This document shows, in pieces, positions 12,564 through 24,125 of a stretch of 64,000 nucleotides of DNA. Below the pieces are notes generated by a model. It saw only the letters and a list, made by a program, of their open reading frames with translations, made no database searches and had not been told where the DNA came from. This stretch comes from Azolla caroliniana (lineage: Eukaryota > Polypodiophyta). The DNA lies in contig JBHGNT010000014.1 of the NCBI GenBank assembly GCA_043228905.1, positions 19,530,001 through 19,594,000 of the forward strand, given 5' to 3'. A program made the translations under genes and the position numbers. The stretch's first letter is position 1. The number at the start of each line of letters is the position of its first letter.

Positions 12564-13004
12564 TTATAGTTGTGCCGGTCCCAAGACTACTTGATTTTGG
12601 TTATCAAAAGCTGGTTCGATGGGACGCGGTGCTAGATACGAACGCCGTGATAATGCATCTGCCTTCCCTTGGTGCTTCCCCGGACGACATGTAATTTTGA
12701 AGTTGAAATGCGCGAGGAATTGGGCCCACTGAGCTTGACGTCGATTTAACACACGAGCACTCTGAAAGTAGGCAAGGTTTTTGTGATCAATGAATACGGT
12801 GACTTGATGAGAGGATCCCTCTAGAAAATGCCTCCATTGCGTAAAAGAATCCACTATTGCTAATAGCTCCTTATCATGAATTTCATAGTTGATTTCAACG
12901 GCGTCAAACTTGCGTGAGTGGAAAGCCACAGGATGTAGCTTTTCATCATTACCTTGTTGTGACAGAATGCTACCTAATGCGAAATTCGACGTGTCCGCTT
13001 CCAT
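12564..13004 (-). pseudogene. Gypsy 1 RNase H domain
   Basis: The segment starts near [15 protein letters not shown] and includes DKELLAIV and DHKNLAYFQ, ending with GKADALSRR. These are the hallmarks of gypsy RNase H, which removes the RNA strand during reverse transcription; the acidic residues of the motifs are present. It is separated from the reverse transcriptase by a frame break near 13005-13100 and from integrase by a damaged stretch at 12207-12563. Confidence 0.9.
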
Positions 13005-13097
13005 GATGAATGGTTTTTCTGGATCAACGTGAGCTAGAATAGGAGCCGATGTAAATGCCTACTTAAGATTCTCAAAATCCATGTCCGCTTCTTCAGA

Positions 13098-14470
13098 TCA
13101 AACGAACGATTGTCCCTTCTTAGTAAGTTGTGTGAGAGGCAGAACAAGCTTTGAGTAATCCTGTGTAAACTTGTGGTAGAAATTGGCAAAGCCTGAAAAA
13201 CATTGCACATCTCGCAACGAACGTGGAGTTTGGCACTCTACCACCGTTTTGACCTTAGTTGGATCCATGGAGATGCCTTCTGAGGAGATGACATAGCCCA
13301 AAAATTCCACCTAGTTGCACTCGAAACTACATTTTTCCAGCTTTGCATAAAGACCATGTTCTCGAAGTCGTTTTAGTACTAATAGTACATGAGAATCATG
13401 CTCTTCTTGGGTCTTCGAATAAACTAGTAGATCATCCAAATAGATGATCAAACAAACATCCAAGAGATCTCGAATATATCATTTGCCATGTGCTGGAAGA
13501 CTGCTGGCGCATTAGTGAGGCCGAACGACATGACCATATACTTGAAGTGCCCATATCTGGTGTGAAACGTGATCTTCCCTTCATCTCTTGGTCGGATCCG
13601 TACGAGGTTATATGCTCCCCGTAAGTCGATCTTCGTGAAGAACCTTGCACCATTGATCCGTTCTAAAAGACTTGAGATAAGGGTAAGTGCATACCTATTT
13701 ATGATGGTGACCTTATTCAAGCCATGGTAATCTACAACGAGACAAAGTGCGCCGGCTGGAGATTTTGAATGCCGAATGAAACCATTTTCCAAATTCTCCT
13801 CTATATAGGCTCGAAGGACTTCTAGCTCGGTTGGTGACAAATTGTAGATCAGTCCCCATGGGGGCTCTTTTCTTGGTTGTAAATCGATGGGGCAATCATA
13901 CGGTCGATGGTGAGGAAGCGTATTGGCTTGTACATTATCGAACACATCGGCATAATGATGATACTTCTTTGGAAGTTGAACGATGGACTCATCTTTAGTG
14001 GTGTCGGAAGGTTTTACTGATATTGTGAAGAGAAACATTTCTTCCTTGAGTCCTTCTTCTTGCAACTGATGTAGCGAAATGGTTGCAATCTTATGAGTTG
14101 ATCCTCGGGCTTGTTGATACCGTATTTCTCTTGTTCTCCAATCTATGTCTGGGTTATGTAATTCGAACCATGGAAATCCTAAAACAATGGGATGTTCTCG
14201 GATACTAATTATATTAAATGATACTACACACGCTAGATCATCTAGGACAATATTTACGGGCTCTGACTCTTCTATGATAGTTCCAGAAGCAATGGGACGA
14301 CCATCAATGACTACTATAGAAGTAGGACACAGGAGTTTTCTGAGAGATATTTGATGAGCTTGGGCAAAATTCCTATCCATGAAGCAAGAATTAGCCCCAG
14401 AATCTAGAAGTGCTAAGACATGTACTAGAGGGTACTTTTAATACTAACTGTTACTTGGGCTACGAACACG
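13098..14470 (-). pseudogene. Gypsy 1 protease and reverse transcriptase
   Basis: The minus strand first gives an aspartic protease with the active-site motif LLDSGANSCFMD (about 14380-14415). Reverse transcriptase follows, with the TKIDLRGAYNLVRI block, the FGLTNAPAVFQ block and the catalytic YLDDLLVYS (about 13410-13440). FLGYVISSEG and the QCFSGFANFYHKF thumb region come near 13098-13310. Protease cleaves the polyprotein and reverse transcriptase copies the RNA. Frame changes near 13450 and a stop near 13310 break it. Confidence 0.9.
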
Positions 14471-14558
14471 TTGCTAACTTGCTTAGAGGGAATGGAACCA
14501 CTAATGGGTTGCACAAATCTAGGGATGTCCAACCAAACGGCTCCTATTTTGGCTAGAC

Positions 14559-14876
14559 TTAGTCGTTTAACTCTTCTTCTAACTGACTAAGGACATCAAA
14601 TTTGTTCGCTAGATTTTGGCTATTAGTACTATTAGGACTATTAGATATTCCTACTGAAATAGACTCGGGTTTAGTACAATTAGAACTAGCAACTATTTGG
14701 TTTACTTGTCTTCTTGGCCTATGGGGACAATTTACTGCAATATGCCCTGGTCCACCGCAATAAAGATATAGTCGATTTGCTTGACGTCGCTGCTTTTCTT
14801 CTTCTGATAATGGTTCGCGACGACATGTAGTGTCAATCCCCATCGGAGTCGGAGTATTAACTGGAGACACATTATA
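14559..14876 (-). pseudogene. Gypsy 1 gag C-terminus with damaged zinc knuckle
   Basis: The stretch encodes the nucleocapsid end of gag. The knuckle reads YLYCGGPGHIAVNC, which matches CX2CX4HX4C except that the first cysteine is tyrosine, so RNA binding would be impaired. The upstream gag lies at 22991-23808, beyond the foldback-like insertion. The open frame running above 14876 is not gag but read-through into the inserted element. Confidence 0.85.
14873..14876. repeat. 4-bp target duplication TATA, left copy
   Basis: TATA here and at 22991-22994 flanks the foldback-like element. Collapsing to one copy gives an in-frame join of the gypsy 1 gag, which supports a 4-bp duplication rather than 2 or 3 bp. 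Confidence 0.75.
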
Positions 14877-15779
14877 AACACGTTCACGTTCACAAGTGGA
14901 AGGATCACGCACAAATTGAAGGATAAGGAATATTCTGTTTGATTTTGGGGCTTTTTTTGCCATTTCACAAAACACCTTGATACTAGTACCACATGTTGCC
15001 AAAAACTTGATGAAAAAGCTAATATTTTTACCATTTGGTAAAATTGAAAAATGCAAAATTTTGGCCAAATACGAAAAGTAACTTTGTGTATTTTTAAGGA
15101 GAAATTACAACTAGTAGTATTTTAGATCCTAACGAAATCATAAGTGAAAGATTTCAAAACAATCAACTTTTCTATTTCATGCGATAAAATATTCTCTAAA
15201 TTTCTTACATATCGTTGCACAAAAAATACATTTAAGAGTTATTTGGATCACTATCATCATTCCTTTCCTGAAAAATCACTACTATAGCTAAGATACAATT
15301 GTGACTCCTCATTTTCAAATGTACTAATCAAATCATTGTCTTCACTAAATGGTGTCTCCAAATTGTGTGCACTAAATCTTGTTCACCTTCAATTTGAGAT
15401 ATCTTCTAGTCTTGGTAATATCTTTTTTATTATGTCTATCATTGTCGTCCTTAAACATCCAACTTTTGTCAGTGTAAAGTCATACACAATGATATCCACC
15501 TTACTAATGTCAATGATAGATGTATTACAAAAGTTTAATGCATCACCACGTCCAAAACTTTACCAATGCAGAATTGGTGCCCTAGGTGATGACCATTTAC
15601 ATGTGTAGCTATTAATATTCCCACCTTGAGTTCTTGCAAGTTTCCTTGTCACCTAAGTTATGCTTGTGTTGTCATCCTTAGTTCCACATAAATGTTTCTT
15701 TGTTGTAGATGAACCAAACTATGAAGATCAACATTAAGTGCTTGAAGTGGTGATTGAGAACCATAAGAATATTTTATAC

Positions 15780-15970
15780 ACCACGTAAATGGCATTTGCA
15801 AGGTTCAATTACCATCAATACAATTCTTAATGGTTTTTTGTTAATCAATGAAGCACATGTTCACCATAAGGTGTCTTGTTGTGCAACATACTTCTTTGCA
15901 GTATCGATATGCATCTTTTTCTCTTGTAAAAACAGAGATTTTAGTACAATTCGAGTTCATATAAACCTTA
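15780..15970 (+). repeat. Inner inverted arm of foldback-like element 1, left
   Basis: About 190 bp, containing TTGCAAGGTTCAATTACC and CACCATAAGGTGTCTTG. It is repeated in reverse complement at 22160-22355 with only scattered differences. The equivalent arms in element 2 are at about 58798-58912 and 62355-62465. Confidence 0.9.
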
Positions 15971-15989
15971 AACCTCTTTTATTTGAATA

Positions 15990-16503
15990 AAAAGATGATT
16001 TCTAAACATGAACTCCATACATAATATCGAGTTGATGTAAAAAACAAAGTTTTGATCACAATTACATACAATGTATCAAATTCATGTTCAAAGTTTTTTT
16101 CTCGAATTTAAAAAAATAAAAAAATAAAACAATTGAGCTTGAATTGATGAAAAAACCAGTTTTTCACCATAATTCAATACAATGTATAGAGTTCATGTTT
16201 AAAGTAATTTTTTCAATTTTATTTATTTATTTATAATTTGCTTTTTGGGGAAAAAAACTTTAAACATAAATTCAATACATTCTATCAACTTGAGATGAAA
16301 ACTCTAGTCTTTTCATCACTTCAAATTTTTTTTTTAAAAACAAACAAAACGGCCCAAAATAGATAGAAAAAAAAAACATTAAACACAAACTCAATACAAT
16401 GTATCGAGTTCTTGTTGAAAAACAACGCTTTTTGACATGAACTCGATACAATGTATCGAGTTTGGGTTTAAAACATTTAAACACGAACTCGATACATTGT
16501 ATC
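15990..16503. repeat. Palindrome-rich arm, element 1 left
   Basis: Several imperfect palindromes with the core CGATACAATGTATCG and flanks AACATGAACT/AGTTCATGTT are separated by A- and T-rich spacers. Single strands would fold into hairpins of about 15-18 bp. The last palindrome is cut by copia 1, whose duplication GTATC is its right arm. Confidence 0.85.
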
Positions 16504-16811
16504 TGTTAAGAATCAAGCTCAACCTAGTATAGTGTGTGAACACACCCTTGAGAGTGTGGATTCAAAGGTCAAAAGTCACCACTCTTATCCACACATTAAC
16601 TATGTGTCATAGAATCATATTCTATGACACATAACTAATGAGCTTTCACATTCCCCATGACCCATGAGCTTCGGTAGTTAATGAAGAGAGAGAGTGACTA
16701 TATAAAGCACTCTCCTCCTACTTTGTAATAGTTCGGTTAATCTCCTTTGTAATATACATTGTCTTGAGTATTCTATTCTTGTTCAAATCTATCTATCTTG
16801 TCTTTCTTTCT

Positions 16812-16890
<79 letters not shown>

Positions 16891-16941
16891 CACATATCTC
16901 TAGTCTATTCCGTTATAAAGAATCACCACCGATTCTTTACA
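16504..16941 (+). repeat. Copia 1 5' LTR
   Basis: 438 bp with a TATA box in GACTATATAAAGC (about 16698-16710). A long CA run (about 16814-16888) lies near the 3' part; in the 3' LTR this place is a short CT run. Outside the microsatellite about a dozen differences separate the two LTRs. Confidence 0.95.
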
Positions 16942-16955
16942 TGGTATGAGAGCGG
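16942..16955 (+). promoter_or_regulatory. Copia 1 primer-binding site
   Basis: TGGTATGAGAGCGG follows the LTR directly. It matches the TGGTATCAGAGC site that pairs with the initiator methionine tRNA 3' end in plant copia elements, with one mismatch. Confidence 0.85.
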
Positions 16956-17095
16956 TTTGGTAGCTTCATCTAGCCCATCTGCGTGTGTTGAGCTCACGCT
17001 GACGTTCAAGAAGAACCGGCTCATCGCTATCGTAGTGCGACGACATAGCTCGTATTCAAGAGAGAAGAAGAAGGAAGAAATCTACATCGAACACC

Positions 17096-20000
17096 ATGAA
17101 TACTCAAATGGGGAGCGCTCTCCCTAGCGAGAAGTTGGACTGAAACAACTTTGCATTTTGGGAGTACAAGATGCACCAATACATTGTCGGCCAAGGCTAT
17201 TGGGGTTACATCAAGGGAGCACAAGAAAACCGACCCGACCCAGAAGACGCCGACTACTCAACATGGGAGCAAGCGGTGAGTCGAGTAATGTATTACTTGG
17301 CGACATGTGTTCATGACCACATGCTCGGTTACATTCGAGAAGCCAAGACGCCGAAGGAAGCATGGGAAAATCTACGAAAGATTTTCGCCGCCAACACAAC
17401 CGCGAGGAAGCTTCAACTCCGCCAAGAGTTGAACAACATCCAACAACGGGACATGTCCATAACAAGCTACACCTTGAGGATCAATGAGCTTTGTGACTCG
17501 GTCGGCTCAATAAGCGTCAATGTGGATGATGATGAGATGGTGCAAATATGCCTCGGGGGCCTTGCACCACGGTTCGGCTTGATGAGAACCGCTGTCCTGC
17601 AAGGGAGAATCCTCCCTCTTTCTTTGATCTTCAATCTATGTTATTGGTCGAAGAGAATCATGTTCGAACAAGGAGCAACGCCTCGGAAGGCCACATGCTC
17701 TAGACACATTTGAATGGAGGAAGAGGATGCGGCCGAGCAAGGGGCCGATTCGACCAAGGACGAGGTGGCGGACGAGGTCCGACTTACGACAACAACTCCC
17801 AAATTCGGCAACAAGACGGAAGCCATCGTGGAACCTTCGGAAGAAGGGGGAGCTTCCATTCCGGTTTGAGTCAACAAAACTCGATTGAATGCGGTTATTG
17901 CGGAAAAATCGGCCACCATGAAGAAGAGTGCCAGAAGAAGAAGCGTGAGTCGGCTTCCACAAGCCGACAACTCACCAATTACGCCACCAACTCCGACTAT
18001 GAAGATCATGACGGAATGTTTGTAATGAGACATAGAACAAATCTTATGTCGGCCTCTACTTCGACTAATGCCTCCAATCTGGAAGATGTATGGTTTGTCG
18101 AATCCGGTGCTTCGAACCATATGACGTCCCATCAAGAATGGTTCAAAGACCTTCGAGAGCCGGATCGACTTGGTTATGTCGAGACTGGAGACGACACCAC
18201 TCATTCGATTTGGCATGTTGACAATGTCCCATTTGAGAAAGAAGGTGAACAAACTTGCATAAAAAATGTCTTACATGTACCCACCATAACGAAGAATTTG
18301 GTCTCGGTTGGCCAAATTGTGGAGCAAGGGATGCAAGTTCGATTCAACCAAGGAGGTTGCTTCATCGAGAAGGAAGGCCGACTAATTGCTCGTGGTCGAA
18401 GGGAAGGCCGAATGTTTATCTTTGAAGCGAATGAGGTAAAATCGTCCATGTTTGCAAAGGGCCTCAAACACAACACTGACATAGAGCTATGGCATAAAAG
18501 AATCGGCCGTATCAATCTCAACAAACTCAAGGCGATGCAATCGAAAGGAGTCGTCATTGGGCTCCCGAACTTCAAAGAGAAAGAGATTGAAGGAGTATGT
18601 GAAGCATGCCAATTCGGCAAGCAACATCGACACCCGTTCCCGAAGGAGAGGAACGTAAGCAAAGGCCTATTGGATGCCACTCGGATGTGTGGGGACCGGC
18701 ACAAACGGCTACGTTCGGAGTATGTCAGTACTATGTTACCTTCATCGACGACTTCTCTAGATACACATGGATTTTTCCCATGAGGATGAAGAGAGAAGTG
18801 TTTACACACTTCCAAAAGTTCAAAAGCGAAGTCGAAAAGACAACTGGGTGTCATGTACGATGTCTTCGGTCAGACGGAGGAAAGGAATACTTGTCGAAGG
18901 AATTCGGCGAGAATTCACTTGCCGACACACACCGCAACAGAACGGTGCAGCCGAACGCAAGAATCGGCACATCCTCGAAGTAGCAAGGGCCATGCTAAAT
19001 GAGAAGCATATGCCCAAGTCATATTGGGCAGAAGCTGCAAATACCGCCGTCTACCTCATGAACCGGTGCACAACATCCGGAGTGCACGAGGTCACCCCGC
19101 ATGAGAAATATTATGGGAAGAAGCCAGATCTATCCCATGTAAGGATATTCGGCTCCATTGCATACATGCACATTCCCGATGAGAAGCGGAAGAAGCTTGA
19201 CCCAAAATTAGAGAAGTGCATCCTCGTGGGGTACTCACAGGAGCAAAAGGGGTACAAGTGCTTCAACCCCTCTACTCGGAAGACTCGTGTAAGTCAGGAT
19301 GTCGTCTTTGATGAATCAACATCATGGTACAAACCCGAGCCGACTCCTCCCGAACCATCTATGAACGACCTCGACAACACAGAAGACGATGATCAACTAA
19401 GGTCAATACTCGAAGAGAGTCCGATCTCAACTAGATTGAGCGGATCACAAGAGCCTCCGAGCAACCAAAGCCCATCTCGGCCAAGTCCAAAGATGGACAA
19501 AGGGAAGGCCAAAATGCCGGAATATGAAGATGATCACTTCGATGGCAACGAATCGACTCATTCACTCGATAGTGAGTTCGATGGCTTTGATGTGCCTCTT
19601 ATGAGGTCACCTGGAGTTGAGAAAGAACTCACATCGGCAAATGAGAAACTCCGTCACTCCACCCGAGAGAAGAATCCGGTTAGCCGATTAAGCTACAACG
19701 ATTATATGGCATACCACTATGCCTTTATGATGAAGGTGGCAACAGTTCGAGAACCGGAGAGCTTTGCTGAAGCCGCTAAAGATCCTCGATGGGTCAAAGT
19801 GATGAACGAGGAGATGCAAGCTCTCAACAAGAATGAGACATGGGATCTCGTCCCTCACTCACTGCACAAGAAGGCAATCGGTTGCAGATGGATATACAAA
19901 GTGAAGTATAATGTCGACGGTTTTGTCAACTGCCTCAAAGCTCGACTCGTAGCAAAGGGCTATGCACAAACATATGGTGTCAACTATGAAGAGACCTTTG

Positions 20001-21316
20001 CCCCGGTGGCAAAGATGACAACCGTGCGAACCGTGATAGCGCTTGCAGTAGCGAAAGGGTGGCACCTCCACCAGATGGATGTCAAGAATGCTTTTCTTCA
20101 AGGTGAATTAGAAGAGGAGGTGTACATGGTACAACCACCTGGCTTCGAATCCAACATTCATCTGAAAGCCATCTAGCGACTCAAGAAGCCTCTCTACGGC
20201 CTTAAGCAAGCACCACGTGCTTCGCACTCAAAGATAACACAATATCTTCATCGAATTGGCTTTCGAATGTCAAAATCCGACAATTCTCTCTATCTAAGAA
20301 GCGATTCCGAAAGTCCGATCGTCATCATCCTGTACGTGGATGATTTGGTCATTGGAGGTGAGCATCTAGTCGACATCAACAAGGTCAAATACCTCCTTTC
20401 CAACAAATTTGAGATGACGGACATGAAAGAGCTCCACTACTTCCTTGGCATCGAGGTAATTCGGACTCTAGTCGGTATTATGATCTCCCAACGGCACAAC
20501 ATTCTCAACTTGTTATACCAGTTCGGGATGACTGAGTGCAAGTCTGTGGCAACACCTCTCGACCAAAACCTCAAACTAGATGCCAATTTTGGCACCATAG
20601 AGTGTGAGCCGACTCAGTATCGACAACTGATCGGTAGTCTTATCTACCTCACGATCACTCGACCAGACCTGAGTTATCCGATTGGCCTTCTTAGCCAATT
20701 CATGCAAACGCCACGAGATATCCATTTGGATTGTGCTAAGAGAGTGCTATGATACGTGAGCAAAACGATGGACTATGGCATTCTCTATAAGTTGGCCACG
20801 TCAATTAAACTCGAGGGGTACACAGATGCCGATTGGGTAGGCTACAAAGCCGACCGATGATCAACCTCTAGTTTTGTTTTCTCCCTTAGAAGTGGAGCCA
20901 TCTCCTAGAGTAGCAAGAAGTAACCAACCGTCGCTCTTTCGAGCACAGAGGCCGAATACAGGGGCGCGACGGTGGTTGCATGTGAAGCCGTATGGCTCAA
21001 GAGGATATTAAAGGATCTGGGCGTTCCCATCAAAGATCCGATTCTCCTTTACTGCGACAACATGAGCAATATTTATCTGGCTCGGAATCCGGTGTTCCAT
21101 GCACGCATGAAGCATATCGAAGTGCACTATCACTTCATTCAAGAGCGTATTCAGGCTGGTGATGTTGACCTTCAACATATGTCTACGAATCTTCAGATAG
21201 CCGACATCTTCACCAAAGCCCTAGGAGCCGACAAGCTTCAACAATTCGTGTCAGACCTTGGGTTTACGGTCCTTGACTTGCCAAGCTTGAGGGGGAGTAT
21301 GAGCTGGATGTACTAG
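17096..21316 (+). pseudogene. Copia 1 gag-pol polyprotein, broken
   Basis: Gag (UBN2 type) starts at ATG 17096 and is stopped by TGA at 17141-17143. Its aligned position in copia A encodes arginine. Next come a zinc knuckle CGYCGKIGHHEEEC (about 17885-17930) and a protease motif FVESGASNHM in which the catalytic aspartate is glutamate. Integrase has the HHCC region, then [10 protein letters not shown] and LRSDGGKEY. Reverse transcriptase has [10 protein letters not shown] and ILYVDDLVIG (about 20330), and RNase H has STEAEYRGA and YCDNMSNI. Frameshifts lie near 17605, 18655 and 18905, with stops at 20174-20176 and 20750-20752 among others. The frame ends at 21314-21316, just after the first polypurine tract. 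Confidence 0.92.
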
Positions 21317-21375
21317 ATACGAGCCGAAGCGGACATCAACTGAAGTAGCCGACCAAAATTGAGCTTGAGGGGGCG
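21287..21375 (+). promoter_or_regulatory. Copia 1 duplicated polypurine tract
   Basis: GCTTGAGGGGGAG (about 21287) and GCTTGAGGGGGCG (about 21363) lie 75 bp apart. The second touches the 3' LTR and is the expected plus-strand primer. The first overlaps the end of the coding frame. Confidence 0.7.
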
Positions 21376-21766
21376 TGTTGAGAATCGAGCTCAACCTAGT
21401 TTAGTGTGTGAATACACCCTTGAGAGTGTGCACTCAAATGTCAAAAGTCACCACTCTTATCCACACATTAACTATGTGTCATAGAATCATATTCTATGAC
21501 ACATAACTAATGAGCTTTCACATTCCCCATGACCCATGAGCTTCGGTAGTTAATGAAGAGAGAGAGTGACTATATAAAGCACTCTCCTCCTACTTTGTAA
21601 TAGTTCGGTTAATCTCCTTTGTAATATACATTGTCTTGAGTATTCTATTCTTGTTCAAATCTATCTATCTTGTCTCTCTCTCTCTCTCTCTCTCATACAT
21701 GCACACACTCACAACACATATCTTTAGTCTATTCCGCTGCACAAGAATCACCACTGATTCTTTACA
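21376..21766 (+). repeat. Copia 1 3' LTR
   Basis: 391 bp, TGTTGAGAATCG..TTTACA. It carries the same TATA box as the 5' LTR but has a short CT microsatellite (about 21674-21694) instead of the long CA run. GTATC follows at 21767. Confidence 0.95.
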
Positions 21767-22160
21767 GTATCGAATTCATGTTGAAAAGTCAACTTTTCGA
21801 CACGAACTCGATACAATGTATCGAGTTCATGTTTAAAGGTTTTTTTTTTGGGGTTAAAAAAAAAACAATTTTGGTTTTTTTCTATTTATTTTGGGTCTTT
21901 TGAAATGATGAAAAAACCAGAGTTTTCATCACAAGTCGATACAATGTATTGAATTCATGTTAAATTTTTTTTTTCCAAAATTAAAAAAAAAGGAAGAAGT
22001 AAAAAAACCCTAAACCCTAAACCCTTAACTTCGGGAAAAAAAACTTTGAACATAAATTTGATACATTGTATGGAATTGTGATGAGAACTCTGTTTTTACA
22101 TCAACTCAATACAATGTATGGAGTTCATGTTTAGAAATCTTTTTTTTTTCAAATAAAAGA
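21767..22160. repeat. Palindrome-rich arm, element 1 right, with telomere-type motif
   Basis: This is the counterpart of the left palindrome arm. It holds ACTCGATACAATGTATCGAGTT-type palindromes at about 21795-21830 and weaker ones downstream. CCCTAAACCCTAAACCCT at about 22008-22025 is 2.5 units of the plant telomere repeat, absent from the left arm. Confidence 0.8.
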
Positions 22161-22355
22161 TGTTTAGGGTTTACATGAACTCAAATTGTACTAAAATATC
22201 TATTTTGACAAGAGTAAAAGATGCATATCGATGTTGTAAAGAATTATGTTGCACAACAAGATACCTTATGGTGAACATGTGCTTCCTTGATTAACAAAAG
22301 ACCATTAATAATTGTGTTGATGGTAATTGAACCTTGCAAATGCCATTTACGTCAC
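22160..22355 (-). repeat. Inner inverted arm of foldback-like element 1, right
   Basis: Reverse complement of 15780-15970 over its whole length, including the GTTGCACAACAAGATACC block. The outer sequence from 22356 to about 22955 is not inverted relative to the left side but is shared with 62470-63040 in element 2. Confidence 0.9.
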
Positions 22356-22990
22356 AAAATTTGTAGGGGAACTCTCAAAATGAAGAAGATGAGAGCATTG
22401 TGGATACCTTGATAAGTATGTGATATGTTCAAATCGATATATTAATGTTTACATCTAAGTTTGATAGTTTTGACAGTTTATGAATATCATCTACATTTTA
22501 GGAGTTATGGATTTATTAAAATTGTTTATGAATATTGTATACATTTCTTGAGTTGTGAATTTATGGATGTTAATGAGCACTAAATGTATAGATGATGGCA
22601 TTAAGGATTACAATGTTACCTCTTATACTTAAAACATTTTCAAGTCTAACAATAGATGTAACTTCCACTTTTGGAACCTACATCTTCTCAAGATGGTGAA
22701 ACCATTAATCTTAACTTGTGTGTTAAGTTAACCATTGTGATTTTCTTTAAGTTAACTACATTTCATATTTGCAAACCATCAACGTTTAAGCATTTATTGA
22801 AAAACTATTCAATTTTAAAATTATCATTTTGAAACTTGTTAAATCTCAAAAAATTAACAAATTTTACATGCTATTTAAAACATGTGATACTGGTGTATCA
22901 AGTTTCAGAAAATCGTCTAAAATCGCAAGATTATAAAAGGAATGTATAAGTGGAATGCACGATCCTTCCACTTTTGAACGCGAACGTGTT

Positions 22991-23808
22991 TATATGACTC
23001 CCTCGGAAAAGGTTTCGCTACCACTGAGGCGTAGGTGGGCTCAGATCTTGCCCTTGGCATCTGGAATTGCCGTTCCGAACGTCGTTCGAAAAGGCGGTTG
23101 TCGCATCTCACCGCGCGACTGATTGCTTCTGTTAATGACTTTGGTTCTTCGGGGAAGGTCAAGAGTAAATCCTTGACATCATTACGTAAACCATAATGAA
23201 ATTGCTCCATCAATGCTTGATCATCCCAAGGGATATCGGTGGTGAGTAGGTGGAAATCTGGAGCGTATGCGGAGGCTGGACGATCACCTTGGTGTAATCG
23301 TCGAATTTTGTTGATTGTTGTCCTTATGCTGTCAATATCTCCAAAACAGGCTTTAAACTCACTTATATATTCTTCAAAATTGTTTAATAATGGAGATTCC
23401 TTTTCTAACAACAGAGCGAACCATGCTAATGCTGAGCCACTAAGTAGAGTGCCTACTAGTCCCACTCGTGATGCATCGGTGGGATATCGAGAAGGATGCA
23501 TTTGAATCACTAAACGTAGCTGATTCAGAAAACCTCTAAACTGGGATCAGGTCCCATCAAATTTTGCAGGAAGACCGATCTTGGGTTCTTTGTGAATCCC
23601 TTGAGTGCTTGATCCTTGTTGTTGTAGTGATATAATAGTCGCTTCAAGTTGTTGTACACGTAATGTTAGCTCCCTGTGTTGTTGGTTTTCCAACGCTATT
23701 TGTTGAAGATCAATGGTGATTTTCTTGTTCTAGTGCTACAAATTTCTCTTTTAAGCACTGGAGCTCCGAGAAAATAGATTGGTATTCCTGAGTGCTAAAA
23801 GTTTCCAT
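22991..23808 (-). pseudogene. Gypsy 1 gag N-terminal and capsid part
   Basis: The likely start is the methionine codon at 23806-23808 (METFSTQEYQ). The retrotransposon gag domain includes ALAWFALLLEKE, FKACFGD and IRRLHQGDRPASAYAPDF, ending at PFPRESY where the foldback-like element begins. Capsid protein forms the virus-like particle in which reverse transcription occurs. A stop or frame break lies near 23530-23710, so gag would not be made intact even without the insertion. Confidence 0.88.
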
Positions 23809-23959
23809 TTTACTAGGGAGGATAAGAGGATTAGTATGAAGGGAAAAAAGGGGCAAGACGATGAGGGAAACCGGAAAGATCGGAAAAAAGGGCATATGTA
23901 AGAAAATAAAAGGAAGAGGAGGAAAGGAGGAGACGGAAGGAGGAAAAATCGGTTCAAAC

Positions 23960-24051
23960 TGTTAGGAATAGTACTGAGATAGAGAAGAAATTAGTACTAA
24001 GAGAGGAATATTAGTACTAGGAGGAATAGAGAATGTAGAACACTCGAGAGA

Positions 24052-24125
<74 letters not shown>

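Larger units (their letters stand above)
16504..21766 (+). mobile_element. Copia 1: Ty1/copia retrotransposon (degenerate)
   Basis: LTRs at 16504-16941 and 21376-21766 run TG..CA, and the 5-bp duplication GTATC lies at 16499-16503 and 21767-21771. A primer-binding site follows the 5' LTR and polypurine tracts precede the 3' LTR. The coding order gag, protease, integrase, reverse transcriptase, RNase H is that of copia. It is a relative of copia A at 41197-52481. Many stops and frameshifts show it is inactive. Confidence 0.95.
14877..22990. mobile_element. Foldback-like element 1, with copia 1 inside
   Basis: Terminal inverted repeats start AACACGTTCACGTTCACAAG at 14877 and, on the other strand, AACACGTTCGCGTTCAAAAG at 22990. 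Homology of about 35 bp includes a GTGGAAGGAT block. Further in, 15780-15970 is inverted relative to 22160-22355 with high similarity, and both arms then run into palindrome-rich DNA built on ACTCGATACAATGTATCGAG. Without copia 1 (16504-21766 plus one duplication) the element is about 2.85 kb. I find no transposase. A second copy, 57928-63076, shares ends, arms and outer sequence. Class assignment is open; the 4-bp duplication does not fit MULE (9 bp), hAT (8 bp) or CACTA (3 bp). Confidence 0.8.

Noticed and set aside
15336-15608. A 90-codon frame conserved in both foldback-like elements (also 58391-58663)
   Set aside because: It starts with TTG rather than ATG, and the differences between copies fall on first and second codon positions as often as on third positions. 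It is shared by descent, not by selection on protein.
16798-17127. Histidine-threonine repeat protein
   Set aside because: It is translation of the CA microsatellite in the copia 1 LTR.
14877-22990. Mutator-like (MULE) element
   Set aside because: The flanks do not show a 9-bp duplication; 4 bp fits both copies and the restored gag frame.
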